DNA from: Gnetum montanum
Taxonomy: Eukaryota; Streptophyta; Gnetopsida; Gnetales; Gnetaceae
Direction of reading: 5' to 3'
Assembly (NCBI GenBank): GCA_015680685.1
Contig: MNCI01010871.1
Location: 299,471 to 363,470, forward strand
Length of the DNA: 64,000 nt
In this document: positions 12,106 to 22,424 of the stretch, piece by piece
How positions within the stretch are numbered: position 1 is the stretch's first letter
Layout of the letters: each line of letters starts with the position of its first letter
Made by a program: the position numbers and the translations under genes
Notes under the pieces: model-generated
What the model was told of the DNA's origin: nothing
The model's database searches: none
Seen by the model: the letters and a program-made list of their open reading frames with translations, nothing else

Positions 12106-12204
12106 GAAACCAATGGCCAAAGCTAAGGTTTCAAAAGCCAACTACGTTCAAAATGGAAATACAAAGCAAAAACTTCTAGCCTTCTCCTAATTTGACATAT
12201 CAGA

Positions 12205-12360
12205 GACCTGTGGTCTAAGTTGAAAAATAATTGTAGATATTATTTTGTACAAATTATAATGAAATGTTGTGTCTTGAGTTCAAAAATTGATACTTTATTG
12301 GAAATGTTGTACAAATTATAGTGAAATGTTGTGTCTTGAGTTCAAAACTTGACACTTTAT
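12205..12360 (+). repeat. Right part of the repeat array split by the LINE
   Basis: It carries AATTATAATGAAATGTTGTGTCTTGAGTTC twice, which matches the units at 7380-7420. Confidence 0.7.
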
Positions 12361-12713
12361 ACTACACTTTAGGACAATGGAGAGCATAGTCTGAACACTT
12401 GGAAAAATTTTTCTTGTACTAAAACTTAGAAAAAATTGCAAAAAGTTAGTTTTTGGAGCTTACTATGCTCTCCATTAGGCTAACTACACTCTAGGGTAGT
12501 GAAGAGCATAGTCCCAACACGTAGAAAAATTTTCCTCATGCCAACACTTAGAAAAAATTACAAAAATTGGTTTTTGAGCTAACTACAGTCTACACTGCAC
12601 TAACTATGCTTTGGGGTAGTGGAGAGCATAGTCCCAACACTTAGAAAAATTTTCCTCATGTTGACACTAACACAAAATTGCACAATATTAGTTTTTGGGT
12701 TGACTATGCTCTC
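12361..12713 (+). repeat. Tandem repeat, three units of ~120 bp
   Basis: Each unit has GGAGAGCATAGTCCCAACAC, TAGAAAAATTTTCCTCATG, and then TTTTGAGCTAACTA or a close variant. The wording resembles the leader of Element 2 (40380-40720) and the Element 2 LTR, so this is probably 5' or leader sequence of a related element. Confidence 0.65.
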
Positions 12714-12716
12714 CAG

Positions 12717-12866
12717 GATCACCCGGACAAATTCTCAGCCAACTGGGAAGGACCCTACTTGGTCACAAAAGCATATGACAACGGAGCATTCACGTTGGCT
12801 GATATGGAAGGGAATGAGCTTGCAAATCCGACCAATCACTTGTTCTTGAAATTGTTCCACATTTGA
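12717..12866 (+). pseudogene. Integrase C-terminal tail of Element 3
   Basis: An open frame of 49 codons (DHPDKFSANWEGPYLVTKAY..., ending in LFLKLFHI) and a stop. It aligns with the Element 1 pol C-terminus at 36415-36558, where W of SANWEG has become a stop. The region is the C-terminal module of Tat-type integrases (a conserved WEGPY motif). It is a clean frame but lacks the catalytic core. Confidence 0.85.
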
Positions 12867-12888
12867 GTATAGGCTCAGGTACGTGCTT

Positions 12889-13262
12889 GTCTTGGAATCA
12901 TGATGGTAAACTAATACCATAGCTCGTCTTGGAATCACGATGGTAAACTGATACCATAGCTCGTCCTGGAATCATGATGGTAAACTGATACCATAACTCG
13001 TCCTGGAATCATGGCGATAAACTGGTACCATAGAGTATCTGCAATGACAATAAACTAGCACCTGTATGGCATGATAGTAAACTGCCATAGTCACATTCTC
13101 CAGAGTCCGCTAAGACTATAAACTGGTTTGCCTCTTCATGGTCCACCAAGACTAGAAACTGGCAATGTACCGTCCGCCACGACGCTAAACGGGAAATTTC
13201 CAACGAGTCATGACATAAAACTAACCCATGACAATCAGCTACGACTATAAAAGGGCAATTTT
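12889..13262 (+). repeat. TAAACT-word array of Element 3 (four 37-bp units, then irregular units)
   Basis: The units TCATGATGGTAAACTGATAC + CATAGCTCGTCCTGGAA repeat four times with period 37 (12889-13036). Seven or eight looser units follow, of the type GACTATAAACTGG. Within the tight units TGGTA and TACCA form a short inverted repeat around the AACTGA core. Confidence 0.85.
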
Positions 13263-13468
13263 CTCTCTGGTACCTCGATCTATAGCTGCATCCCAACTTC
13301 ATCAGAGCCGTTGCATCGCTCGCCATCAGCCGATCCTACCAAAATTGCCGTTGTTGATATATCGTGCCTGAAATCTCATCCGGTGCTTTTGTTTCATCGA
13401 TAGCTGTTTAAGTCTAAGCTTGCTTACTCACTCATGGTTTTCTTGTCCTCTTGGGGTTGTGTTTGCAG

Positions 13469-13520
13469 GATGACACTCAGAAGTGTTCGTACAAGAAAGC
13501 ACTTCGTCATAAGCAACAAG
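13469..13520 (+). other. Conserved 52-nt block with splice-like borders (Element 3 copy)
   Basis: It is preceded by TTGTGTTTGCAG (acceptor-like) and followed by GTGAG (donor-like). The same length and borders occur at 37166-37217 and, with the donor lost, at 45502-45553. This suggests a small exon in the 3' region of the element's transcript. Confidence 0.5.
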
Positions 13521-14259
13521 GTGAGACATTGTTCACAACACACATTGCAAGACCAAATCAAGCCATACACTAGTACATCCCCCGTCTCATATCCCACCTA
13601 TCCCTCAACATCTCCTACTTGCTTACATCCTAAACACACCTAGTACAGCCCAAAACATCGAACATACTATTGCATACTTTGTCACTCTTAGGCGATTGCA
13701 ACCCACAACATGGCATTTGAGCATGTGCAAAAGATCGAAAAAAAATTATCCCTTCTTACATAAAACACAAAACGGGACGGCAGTTGCCTCGAAAGCAAAT
13801 GCTCATGTCTAAAACAATCAAGTAACATCCCATTGCATGGCTTTGGCTCTCCACCAACAGGTTCCCCCTAAACACTAAACAAGGGCCTTGTTCCTCCAAA
13901 GAATGCAACACATCGTCACGTGGCTTTGGTTATGCTAACAAGATCTCTTAAACACCAAGCAAGAGTCTTGTACCGCCAAAGGATGTACACATCATGCTTT
14001 GATCCCAAGAAGATGAGCATGATCCGCACACATACCCGGACATCCTCTTCATCGCGCATGAGCCCTTCATTGGTTACCAATCCCTACAATTTCCATTTCC
14101 CTATCAAATACAAATTTCACTTCCCCAATCCTATGTACTACTGAACATGTTACGATGACGTCTAGCCAGGTGGCAAAGGACAACATCTCTACCAAGTTGC
14201 TTGTGGTGTTTTGCACTTCTTTGTCGATGCTTCTCGGGTCGATTCCTCCAAGCGTCAAC

Positions 14260-14268
14260 AAAGAGGGG
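14260..14268 (+). promoter_or_regulatory. Polypurine tract, Element 3
   Basis: AAAGAGGGG, four bases (CCAA) before the LTR's TG. The same tract and spacing precede the Element 1 and Element 2 3' LTRs. Confidence 0.75.
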
Positions 14269-14272
14269 CCAA

Positions 14273-15540
14273 TGAAACACCACAAAATTCTGAGCTTAGT
14301 ACTTCTCCAACAAGAATCAAGCTAAGTCATGATGTTCCCCAGCATGACTAAAGCTTGAGGGCCTCACAGACAGCTTCAAGCAGAGTCGAACTCGACGAAG
14401 AGCAATTCCCCGGGAACCGTCGATGACCATGACAACACCTGTTATCAAAAATGGCAACCTCGGAGCCCAAGATACTTAGTCATCACTAAGTATGCATTTT
14501 CAGCGTATGTGCCCAGCGTATATGCCCAAGTATGCACCCATCGTATACGCCTAGTGCATTCCCAGCGTATACGCCTAGCGTACACGCCTCACATGTACGC
14601 TCAGCATGTATGACTGATGTATACGCCTGGTATGCAACCCCAGAAGAAGGCATGGAAACAGCACTACAGAGCAAAAATTTGTACAAAGCATGAACTCACA
14701 TGAACAGAGCAGTCATCAGATGTCGACATCATGCATTCTGAAGTTCATACGTTGAGCATGCGTGCCCTATACGCCCAGCGTATATGCGCAGCGTATACGC
14801 CCGGCGTGTACGCCCGGCGTGTACCCTCAGCATGTACAAAGTGCACAATTAGTGTTAGATCAAAGTCAACAGAGCTGAACATCTACATTCAACATCTTCA
14901 TGGCATTTGAATTCAAATCTGAAGGCCAAAAGACCACTTTTACTTTGATCAAGTCTGTACGCCCAGGTCATATGCTCAACGTGTATACGCTGGCGTACAA
15001 CGGTATATGCTGGCATACAACAGTTTACACTGGCGTGCAGCACGCTGTATACCTATAAAATTTCATTCTTTTGCACCCAGTCAATGTGCCACATGTCACC
15101 CGACCCGAGAATCTAGCACTCCATAGCCAATCATCCCCTCTCAAAACCCAAGTCCCGCGTCTACACTTGTATAAAAACCCCAATTTTTCACTAGACCAGG
15201 GTGGGCAATTTTTGAGCAAAAACCAGAGAAAAACAAAGAACCAGAGACACTAAGAAACCAGAGTAAAAACCCTGTATGCTGGATCTCGACCCTGCACGCT
15301 GAGCATACAGCTTTTACGTTGTGCCTGTAGTTGAACCCAACACACAGTCATCCCTGCATCCACCAGGGCTATTTGTCCACCTTGTGTCAGAGTTAAGGGC
15401 AAACGTATTGTAGATCTGAGCATCAGTGAATAACGACGTCTAGTGTGGTAGGTTAAGAACAACCCTGCAACGGCCAGAAAAATCTTCACACAGTGTGCGC
15501 ATTGCAGAACATAGTGAACGTCCTTTTCCAGATTCTACTC
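14273..15540 (+). repeat. 3' LTR of Element 3 (divergent subfamily)
   Basis: The first ~80 bases match the solo LTR at 7812 (TGAAACACCAC, CAAGAATCAAGCTAAGT). The middle is a different sequence full of AGCGTATACGCC words. A TATAAAAA box at 15170-15177 follows CTACACTTG. The usual 3' end of the family (GGAAGTCCTTGGTTGAT... GACGATTT) is absent, so this is either a variant LTR or one truncated before its end. The end coordinate is approximate. Confidence 0.6.
14495..15060 (+). repeat. Array of palindromic AGCGTATACGCC words inside the LTR
   Basis: About fifteen or more variants of CAGCGTATACGCC lie in two clusters. GCGTATACGC, a perfect 10-bp palindrome, occurs at 14565-14574 and 14791-14800. 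The array lies upstream of the TATA box, where LTR enhancers sit. Confidence 0.7.
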
Positions 15541-15835
15541 TTTCATGTTCTTTCTCAATCCTAACATGAGATGGACCTGGTAAAGCTTTAAATTAAGCGA
15601 AATCTTACATAGGAATCATAACTCTTTCTTCTCTTTTTTGAATTGCAATATTTTCTTTAGGATTCAAGTTCAACTATTTTTCTAACTGTATAGCTTTACT
15701 AAAGTAGTTATTTAGTGTAGTTAAGTTTGGAGTTCTTCTTAAACAAATTGAAATGTTGGGGTTGACAGCCTTAAGATAAGTTTTTTTAAGCATTTCTTTT
15801 GATGGCCTATATTGTCTTTGAAAGAGTCCAAAAAT
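15541..15835. other. No gene seen
   Basis: AT-rich sequence between the Element 3 LTR and the minus-strand gag. It may be the continuation (past gag) of the minus-strand element, but no coding similarity is visible. Confidence 0.4.
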
Positions 15836-16438
15836 TCATTGAAACTTGATATTGAAATCTCTAATTGACTCTTTAACTCCTTGCTTAGCTTGTATCAGCC
15901 CACAATATAGTTGTTGTTGATCTAATTGATTACCAAACTGGGCCAAGAAAAGATTCTTCATGTCATCCCAACTTGTAATACTATTGTTTGGTAAGTTCGA
16001 ATACCAAATCTGAGCCATATCCTTTAAATTTGATACAAACAACCTACAAGCTTGATCTTGATGTTGAATATTTGCATGAGCTAACGCTAACTCAAACATG
16101 TGAATATATTCTTCAGCCAAATAAGCTTTTCCAGGAATAAAAGGCTCAAGAAAATATTTTTAAACTACCTTAGAAATATCATTGTAATTTTGAAATCCTA
16201 ATGGTATAACTCTTTGCCAAGGATTTGCCATCCTATTCCTTTGGATAATTGAACTCTTAAACTTTCTAAATCTTCTTTTATAAATTGATAAACAAGATAT
16301 AATGGGTGATCTTCTTGATCTACTTGTTCCCAATTCAAAATATTTCTTTCGTTCTTCTTCTGATGAAGAATCAGTCTTAGAATCTAGAATATCTTTTGAA
16401 ACTTTTAAACTTTCCAAACTATCAATCTTCTTGGTCAT
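15836..16438 (-). pseudogene. Retrotransposon gag, N-terminal part and gag domain
   Basis: From an ATG at 16438 the frame runs about 200 codons with one internal stop near 16160. It opens with a charged region (MTKKIDSLESLKVSK, DSSSEEERKKYFE). The retrotransposon gag (capsid-like) domain follows: an EEYIHMFELALAHANIQ block, ACRLFVSNLKDMAQIWYSNL, SITSWDDMKNLFLAQFG, and QAKQGVKESIRDFNIKFQ. It sits downstream (on the minus strand) of a primer-binding site at 16556-16538, as expected for a gypsy element. No zinc knuckle or pol follows, so the element is truncated at about 15.6-15.8 kb. Confidence 0.8.
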
Positions 16439-16537
16439 GAACTGAAAATAGTACCTAATTTCCTAAGCCTTTATAGTAACAAAGAATTGTTGATGTACTA
16501 AAATTATAAGGCTTATGAACCTAGAGGCTGAACTTTC

Positions 16538-16556
16538 AGCCCTCCTTCTAGCGCCA
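16538..16556 (-). promoter_or_regulatory. Primer-binding site of the minus-strand gypsy element
   Basis: On the minus strand TGGCGCTAGAAGGAGGGCT follows the LTR end (..CCAACA) by seven bases. It is nearly the same as the sites at 21968 (TGGTGCTAGAAGGAGCG) and 40232 (TGGCACTAGAAAGAGAG), so these elements use one primer tRNA type. I cannot name that tRNA with certainty. Confidence 0.7.
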
Positions 16557-16901
16557 AAAGAATTGTTGGTGACCGTTTGGGATGCGACCGCCAACGAGTG
16601 TCCTCGAACAGGGTTTAGGTGCTTGCTGGTCTCTAGCAACACCAAGGCCTAGATACCTCCAAATAGACTCAATAGTTAATGTAAGTATGTGTGTGTGCTG
16701 TTACGGTGTGCAGTTGTGAAATATGAAACGATTGCGTTGTGTGTAAACTACAAATGACTTATCTTAAAGAGATTCAGTCAACTTTGCCAAGTACTATGAG
16801 TTGTTAAGAGTTCCTATTTTGTTCAATTGCCTAGTCTACGCGGTCCTTATAATACCTACATGTAACAAATAAAATTTTGCAAAAACATTTGAGCACAACT
16901 C

Positions 16902-17293
16902 NNNNNNNNNNNNNNNNNNNNNNNNNNNNNNNNNNNNNNNNNNNNNNNNNNNNNNNNNNNNNNNNNNNNNNNNNNNNNNNNNNNNNNNNNNNNNNNNNNN
17001 NNNNNNNNNNNNNNNNNNNNNNNNNNNNNNNNNNNNNNNNNNNNNNNNNNNNNNNNNNNNNNNNNNNNNNNNNNNNNNNNNNNNNNNNNNNNNNNNNNNN
17101 NNNNNNNNNNNNNNNNNNNNNNNNNNNNNNNNNNNNNNNNNNNNNNNNNNNNNNNNNNNNNNNNNNNNNNNNNNNNNNNNNNNNNNNNNNNNNNNNNNNN
17201 NNNNNNNNNNNNNNNNNNNNNNNNNNNNNNNNNNNNNNNNNNNNNNNNNNNNNNNNNNNNNNNNNNNNNNNNNNNNNNNNNNNNNNNNNNNNN
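16902..17293. other. Assembly gap (392 N)
   Basis: An uninterrupted run of N. Open frames across it are meaningless. Confidence 1.
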
Positions 17294-17855
17294 AAACACA
17301 AGCGCTTCTATGGAAAAATTTTAATAGAAATTTTCAATTATACAACAAGAACAATAAGAGCGATCTAAAAATCCCAAAATTACTTGCCAAGGATGATACT
17401 ATCTAAACCACTAGCTAAACAATTTAAACAAAATAAAAATAAAACATAACTCACAGGACTATGACAAAGAGGTTGAAATCTTTTCTTTAGCAAGCCATCT
17501 TACAAGCAATCTTTCACAATTTCTTTTTACAAATGCTCTTCTTCCAAGACTCAAAGTGTGTTTCCAAGTGAAGCCCAAGTGCTAACTAGTAGCCTTCCAA
17601 AGTGTGATGTATCAAGTGTCTTCTCAAAAGTATGATATCTTCCTCTCCCCTCTTCTTACCCCTGAAGCCTTTTTATAAGGTTCAAAAGGTAGGTAGGTAA
17701 GTTACAAAATATCTTGGATGGTTATAACCACCATAGAGATAAAAAAGTGTCCTATTTAGTTGCCAGGTGTCTTCATTCAGTTGCCAAGTGGCCTCATTTA
17801 ATTGCCAAGTGGTCACCATGGAGATAAAAAGGTTCTAGTTGACAAGTGGCCTTGG

Positions 17856-17873
17856 TGGTGGTTATAACCACCA
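17856..17873. repeat. 18-bp perfect palindrome
   Basis: TGGTGGTTATAACCACCA reads the same on both strands. A near-copy with one mismatch (GGATGGTTATAACCACC) is at 17717-17733, in the same LTR-like region. Confidence 0.85.
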
Positions 17874-18060
17874 TTTCAATTGACAAGTGTTCAATTCACA
17901 TGGGACTTTGAATAATTGTTGCACAAATTCTCCTTTTATAAATGATAATATATATATATATATATATATATTTGACAAAGTAGTAGACAAGAATTCGATA
18001 GGCTTCCAAAAAAATGCATAAAAAACAAAAGGAACTACTTGTAATAACAAGTTCAATTTT

Positions 18061-18839
18061 GGCTAAATTTGAGATGATAGATGCTTTGGCTTTGTCATCC
18101 TATGCAAGGCTCGATCTTGACTAGAGTCTTTGGCACTTGGTTAATATTTTCATCATGTCCGATGCAAAAGAGATATGTTTTGTTAAAACTGAGAAATTCC
18201 TTTTCAATGCTTTTGCAATCAAAGATTTGGTAGTATCCATCTTTCAAGGGCTGTAATGGCCATGAATTGCCACCACCGTAATCGTCGTCATCGGCAGCGA
18301 CCGTGAAGTGCCATCTCTGTCTCCAACAACGACTTTGCTGAAACCACAACTACAAGAGTTGGCATGGGCATGGAGCCAGCGTTCCCATGAAATGGTCACC
18401 ACAGTTGCAATGCTGTTTTTGCCTTTATTACCCATTTAGTTGGCCACACTGATTCTGTTGGTTGTTCCTGTTCCAACGGTTTCTATCATTGTCATCATAT
18501 ATTTAGTTCATGATCTCCACATTATTCTTGGAAGACTGCAATTGTTCACCTATCTTAAACTGGCCCACAAAGTGGCTGCCATCATCGCAGGTCTGCACAC
18601 CTGTGCCATTTCTGAGAGTGCCCCAGGTTAAAAATGATCTCGGCCCTCTCAAGATGAATGTTCTACTGAGAGGCCTACTTTCGCGGATTGAAGGCATCGT
18701 GCCACATGAATGTCAAGGTGCGGAAATTGAAAACCACGTTTCCATGACACAAAGCGCGTGATAGGAAAATCTGAAGAGGATCCCTTCTCAACCTTGCTGC
18801 TCATCTACTTCATGACCTACAAATCATCGCTTCTGCTTT
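18061..18839 (-). pseudogene. Unresolved decayed sequence, probably downstream gag of the outer element
   Basis: On the minus strand a frame reads YDDNDRNRWNRNNQQNQCGQ and then a Cys-rich stretch (HCNCGDHFMG), followed by DGYYQIFDCKSIEKEFLSF. The Asn/Arg-rich run then Cys/His residues is what the end of a gag looks like, and it directly follows the gag domain at 18840-19103. Stops and frame changes prevent a firm call. Confidence 0.35.
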
Positions 18840-19103
18840 GAGTAGTGAAGCACGATGTATTGCCTTAGTGGCCAATACAGATCTACCGCCACCATCTATT
18901 CACCTTAGGCATAGATGCCAAGAACTCTCCTTGTTTTTGATCGAAGCTCATCTACAATGTGACAAAGTTGCTCTAGTTGAGAATAACCATGACATGGACA
19001 TCTATGTAATAAGGAATAGTATCAGCCCATGGCAGCATCCAAGGGTTCATGTGTTCCTTGTTTCCATATTTAGATCTACCTCCTCAAGTTGGACACTTAG
19101 GAG
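18840..19103 (-). pseudogene. Outer-element gag domain, second half (continues from 47926)
   Basis: Starting at the target-site duplication and reading down, one frame gives SNLRR, HEPLDAAMG, YYSLLHRCPCHGYSQLEQL and then HIVDELRSKTRRVLGIYA. This is the second half of a plant gypsy gag domain, whose usual pattern includes a CPHHG-type motif. The first half is at 47931-48260 on the same strand and ends NDKYQMYS, so the domain is split exactly by Element 2. It is decayed by stops. Confidence 0.75.
19099..19103. repeat. Target-site duplication of Element 2 (partner 47926-47930)
   Basis: AGGAG precedes the TG at 19104 and follows the CA at 47924-47925. Confidence 0.85.
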
Positions 19104-20198
19104 TGAAACACCAAAAAATTTTGGATCTTAGCATCTTGACTATAAATTTTTCTAAGTGTCAAAATGGTGGCACTTTGCACAAATTTTTCTAAATGTTGAG
19201 CGTGGTCAACTTTAATGGCCAATCTTTTGCAATTTTGGCCATGTGTTCGAACAAGGTCAAAATCTACAGAATTCTTTCTAAGTGTTGTGGTATGCTATGA
19301 CACTATATTTGTTACACTCTAGCATTATAGCTGTTATGCTCTAGCACTATAGTTGCTACACACTGGCACTATAGCTATTACACTCGGCACTATAGCTACT
19401 ATGCTCTACTATGCTCAAGAGCATAACAATTGTAGCCATCATACAAATGGCTAGTCTTGTAGAATTTTCTAAGTGTTGTGCTACACTCTCATTACCCTTG
19501 CTATGCTCTAAAGCATAGCTAGTGTAGCCAACATGGGACCAGTTTTGCAAAATTTTTTGTAATTGTTGAGTTATGTGTCCTATGCATAACATGGGGTAAG
19601 CATAGCAACCAGAGTTAGAAATTTTTTTGAACTTTTCTGGGCACCTCCAAACTTAGAATTTTTTTTTTGAATTTTTCTCATACTCCCACCTACCACATTG
19701 CCATGTGGTACTTGATCTACATTTTGGGTTAATCCTAGCCCTATAAATACCCTTGCACCCCAATGTTTTAGGATTTCAGGGGTTCCATTTTTTAGGTTGG
19801 CAGTTGGTACGTTCATTTGGCACTTGACATTTTGGCATCTTGGCACATAGCTCCATAGGCAAATGAGACCCAGAGCACACCACATTAGTAGAGAGGCATA
19901 GTTGCACTACATGGTACATTGCAGCCCCATAGTAGCCCTGCACCACATGATACACCACTGCCTATTGCAACCCTACATTGCATGGTACACCACAGCCCTG
20001 TTGCAATGCTACAAAATACCACATGGCATACTGTAGTGGCCAACCTAGTAGGCACAGTTCATCACAGTAAGTGCTAGACTTCATAGCCAAACACCACTAA
20101 GACTGTGACTATGCTCCCACTATGCTTTTTGTACATTGTGTACCTTTTGAGAACCTTTTGGAGTTAACTATGCTCCCATTTGTGGTGGTGTTCCATTT
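19104..20198 (+). repeat. 5' LTR of Element 2, first part
   Basis: It aligns with 46465-47504: TCTTGACTATAAATTT..., repeated ATGCTCTAGCACTATAG words, AACCCTAGCCCTATAAATA, and AGGTTGGCAGTTGG. It breaks after GTGTTCCATTT at 20198, exactly where the intact 3' LTR continues CTATTGCATC. The promoter TATAAATA is at 19742-19749. Confidence 0.85.
20194..20198. repeat. Target-site duplication of Element 1 (partner 39799-39803)
   Basis: CATTT occurs on both sides of Element 1. The undisturbed target in the 3' LTR of Element 2 (GTTCCATTTCTATTG, near 47497) has it once. Confidence 0.85.
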
Positions 20199-20627
20199 GG
20201 AAACACCACAAAATTTTAGCTTAACACTTTGAAATGAGAACAATTCAGAGCCTGTTGAGTCTTGAGAAGAAAACTCTCGGCTACGACATGGAACTCAAGC
20301 TAGCTTGCTCATGCTGTAAAGCTAGCTTGCTCCCAACATGAGTGACTCAAAATAGCCTCAAAATCGTGTTAAAATTGCATAATTCTAAAGGTACCAGTCA
20401 TCCTAAAGGTCCACTAATGGTTACCCTAGGTTCCCAACCCTCAGAATCTTGATTTCGAGCTCGAAAATACACTATTTTTACTGGTTATGCCTTGGTCACA
20501 CCTAGGTCATGCTAGGGACATGCTGGAGCATGAGCCCAGTGTGACCAAATAGAAACTGGTCTAAATAAGCAGTCCCAAGCACAATTTCAGCATCAACTCA
20601 ACTCCTAAGGACAGGCAACAGTTCTAA

Positions 20628-20728
20628 TGGTTAACAGGCTCCAAGAAAATCAAAGTTTTGGGGTGAAACATGGCACTNTGGTTAACAGGCTCCAAGAAAA
20701 TCAAAGTTTTGGGGTGAAACATGGCACT
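20628..20728. other. Assembly artefact: 50-bp duplicated overlap around N at 20678
   Basis: TGGTTAACAGGCTCC...ATGGCACT is present on both sides of the N. The 3' LTR has it once (38516-38568). Confidence 0.85.
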
Positions 20729-21426
20729 TTGGCTTGGTTACACCTAGCTCATGCCCAGCTCACGCCCAGGTCATGCTAACATTGTGAGCCTAGCGTGAGT
20801 TACCAAAATGGCTCAAATCAAGCACAAATAGCCTCAAAATTAGCATGCAGGTTTCCCCCAAGGGCAGGCAATAGTTACACTTGAAGGATAGGCCTTGAAA
20901 ATCAAGATTTGATGTGAAATAAATCATTTCAACCAGCTCACATCTAGCTCACACCCAGCTCATGCCCAGGTCATGCCCAGGTCAAGCCCAGGTCACGCTG
21001 ACAGTGTGAGCCTAGCGTGAGTTGCCAAAAGTGGCCTAGAGCATCTCATACACATGCCGAAGACACGCCATGGCAAGATCAACTCATGTTGATAGGCTTG
21101 ACGAAGCAAAAAGTACCTCAAATAGCCATGGAACCACTCAAATCAACATCCTGCAGCAGTCAACCCAAGGGACAATCCAAGTTCAAGTGAGTCGGAGTCA
21201 AATTTTAATTGCAAATTCATTGTAAATTTTCATTGTAAGCTTTACCATTGATGAGCTCATCAATCTCTTACACTGCTTCCATGAGTGTAGGCTAGCTTGC
21301 ATTGTAAAGATGCAGTGCACCTAGTCCAGAACGTAGTTTCCCATGTACACCTGTCGCGCGATTCGTTTTTCTCTCATCTCGCAACCATCGATCCCATTCA
21401 ATCTGACTCCTGAGCCTAGAAAAATG

Positions 21427-21434
21427 TATAAATA
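21427..21434 (+). promoter_or_regulatory. TATA box, Element 1 5' LTR
   Basis: TATAAATA, in the same context as 39253-39260 in the 3' LTR and 8907-8914 in the solo LTR. Confidence 0.65.
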
Positions 21435-21965
21435 CCCTGTTCATTGACATAAATGAGGTTGGCAAAAATTTGAAGCAAGAAAACAAGCAATCCTGAGCCC
21501 AAATGCACATGATTCCCAGTGCCTATAAACACCTTGCATCGAAGCTTAACGTTCGACTTGCAATGCAACTACATTTTGACCGGTGCACATCTTGTTGATT
21601 AATACAACATTGTTTATTATTTTCTTTATTTTCCATCCATTGGTTGTTCTAAATTATTGTTTACATTGTTCTGTTTCATCGCATGTTCCTGCATACATTT
21701 TGCATACATTCTATTTTTTCATTATGTTTCATTACGTTACATTATTTTCTATGTTTTACATTTGTGACGATAACCCTAGCACAGGCAATAGCGTACACTT
21801 AGGGAAGTCCTTGGTTGATCTATGCACAGACCCTCCAAGGCACTCTGCCTTCATTTTTCTAGCTTGCCCTCACACGAAGGTAGGGTCATCTGTATCTCTC
21901 CGAAGGTATTTTGGCGTTCATTTTTTCCTCCAACCTTACATCGACGATTTCGGATAGTATAGAAA

Positions 21966-21985
21966 TTGGTGCTAGAAGGAGCGCC
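21966..21985 (+). promoter_or_regulatory. Primer-binding site, Element 1
   Basis: TTGGTGCTAGAAGGAGCGCC lies four bases after the LTR end. It is almost identical to the sites at 16556 (minus) and 40231. The primer tRNA was not assigned. Confidence 0.75.
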
Positions 21986-22084
21986 GCTTACCATTTGAAA
22001 AAACCTTAGTAGCCCCACAGTTTGAAATGTTGCACTGATTAAGCACTGAAAAAAAAACCCTCATTAACGCTGGTCCTCTTCGTG

Positions 22085-22400
22085 CTAAGCTTGCTCATGT
22101 TGTAGATTTACGCATGCTGAGCTTGCTTACGCTGAACCCAGTTACGCATGCTGAGCTTGCTCACACTAGACCCAATTATGCATGCTGAGCTTGCTCATGC
22201 TGAACCTAGTTAAGCACGCTGAGCTTGCTCATGCTGAACCCAATTACGCATGCTAAGCTTACTTACACTGAGCTTGCTCATGTTGAACCCAGTTACGCAT
22301 GCTGAGCTTGCTTACGCTAAACCTAGTTACGCACGCTGAGCTTGCTTACGCTAAACCCAGCTTGCTCAAGCTAGGCTTACATACGCTGTTTACATAAATT
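22085..22400 (+). repeat. 34-bp minisatellite in the Element 1 leader
   Basis: About eight to nine units of the type TTACGCATGCTGAGCTTGCT + CACGCTGAACCCAG. The units are 80-90% alike. Shortened units (about 15-20 bp) occur near 22255 and 22350. Confidence 0.85.
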
Positions 22401-22424
22401 CAGCTAGTCAAATCAGTTAAACAC

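Larger units (their letters stand above)
7498..12204 (-). mobile_element. L1-like LINE, decayed, interrupted by a solo LTR
   Basis: This is a minus-strand non-LTR element. Its 3' end is the T-rich run at 7499-7522 (poly-A on the minus strand). The flanks on both sides belong to one repeat array: left AGGTTGTGCCTAGG, right CTAAGTTGAAAAATAATTG. That places this block as an insertion into the array. RT and linker remnants lie at 10200-12105. The solo LTR at 7812-9535 is inserted in the LINE's 3' part. The 5' end is uncertain; the endonuclease domain was not recognised and is probably truncated. Confidence 0.75.
12714..15540 (+). mobile_element. Element 3: 5'-truncated Ty3/gypsy element (integrase tail to 3' LTR)
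   Basis: It begins abruptly inside the integrase C-terminus and runs through a TAAACT-word array, the conserved 52-nt block, a polypurine tract (AAAGAGGGG, 14260-14268) and an LTR starting TGAAACACCAC at 14273. The order matches Element 1 (36405-38089 onward) and Element 2 (44390-46465 onward), so all three belong to one family. Its right end is not defined by a duplication and is placed approximately. Confidence 0.7.
16564..18060 (-). repeat. 5' LTR of the minus-strand gypsy element (contains an assembly gap)
   Basis: The low-coordinate end starts TGTTGGTGACCG (CGGTCACCAACA on the minus strand), directly before the primer-binding site. The other end is not clear. The LTR-like sequence appears to run to about 18060, where the gag tail of the outer element is expected. 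It holds a (TA)n run at 17949-17971 and palindromes around GGTTATAACC. Confidence 0.45.
20199..21961 (+). repeat. 5' LTR of Element 1
   Basis: The terminal TG has become GG and the terminal CA has become TA, judged by alignment with the 3' LTR and the duplication. It holds runs of CCCAGGTCATGC/AGCTCACGC words (20735-20790, 20935-21025), the TATA box TATAAATA at 21427-21434, and the R/U5-like block GGGAAGTCCTTGGTTGAT. A 50-bp false duplication surrounds the N at 20678, so the true length is about 1.71 kb, equal to the 3' LTR. Confidence 0.85.

Noticed and set aside
12889-13262. CRISPR-like array
   Set aside because: Units are tandem without unique spacers, no cas genes are present, and the context is a plant retrotransposon.
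16831-17368. Long open frames across the gap
   Set aside because: They consist of N; nothing is encoded.
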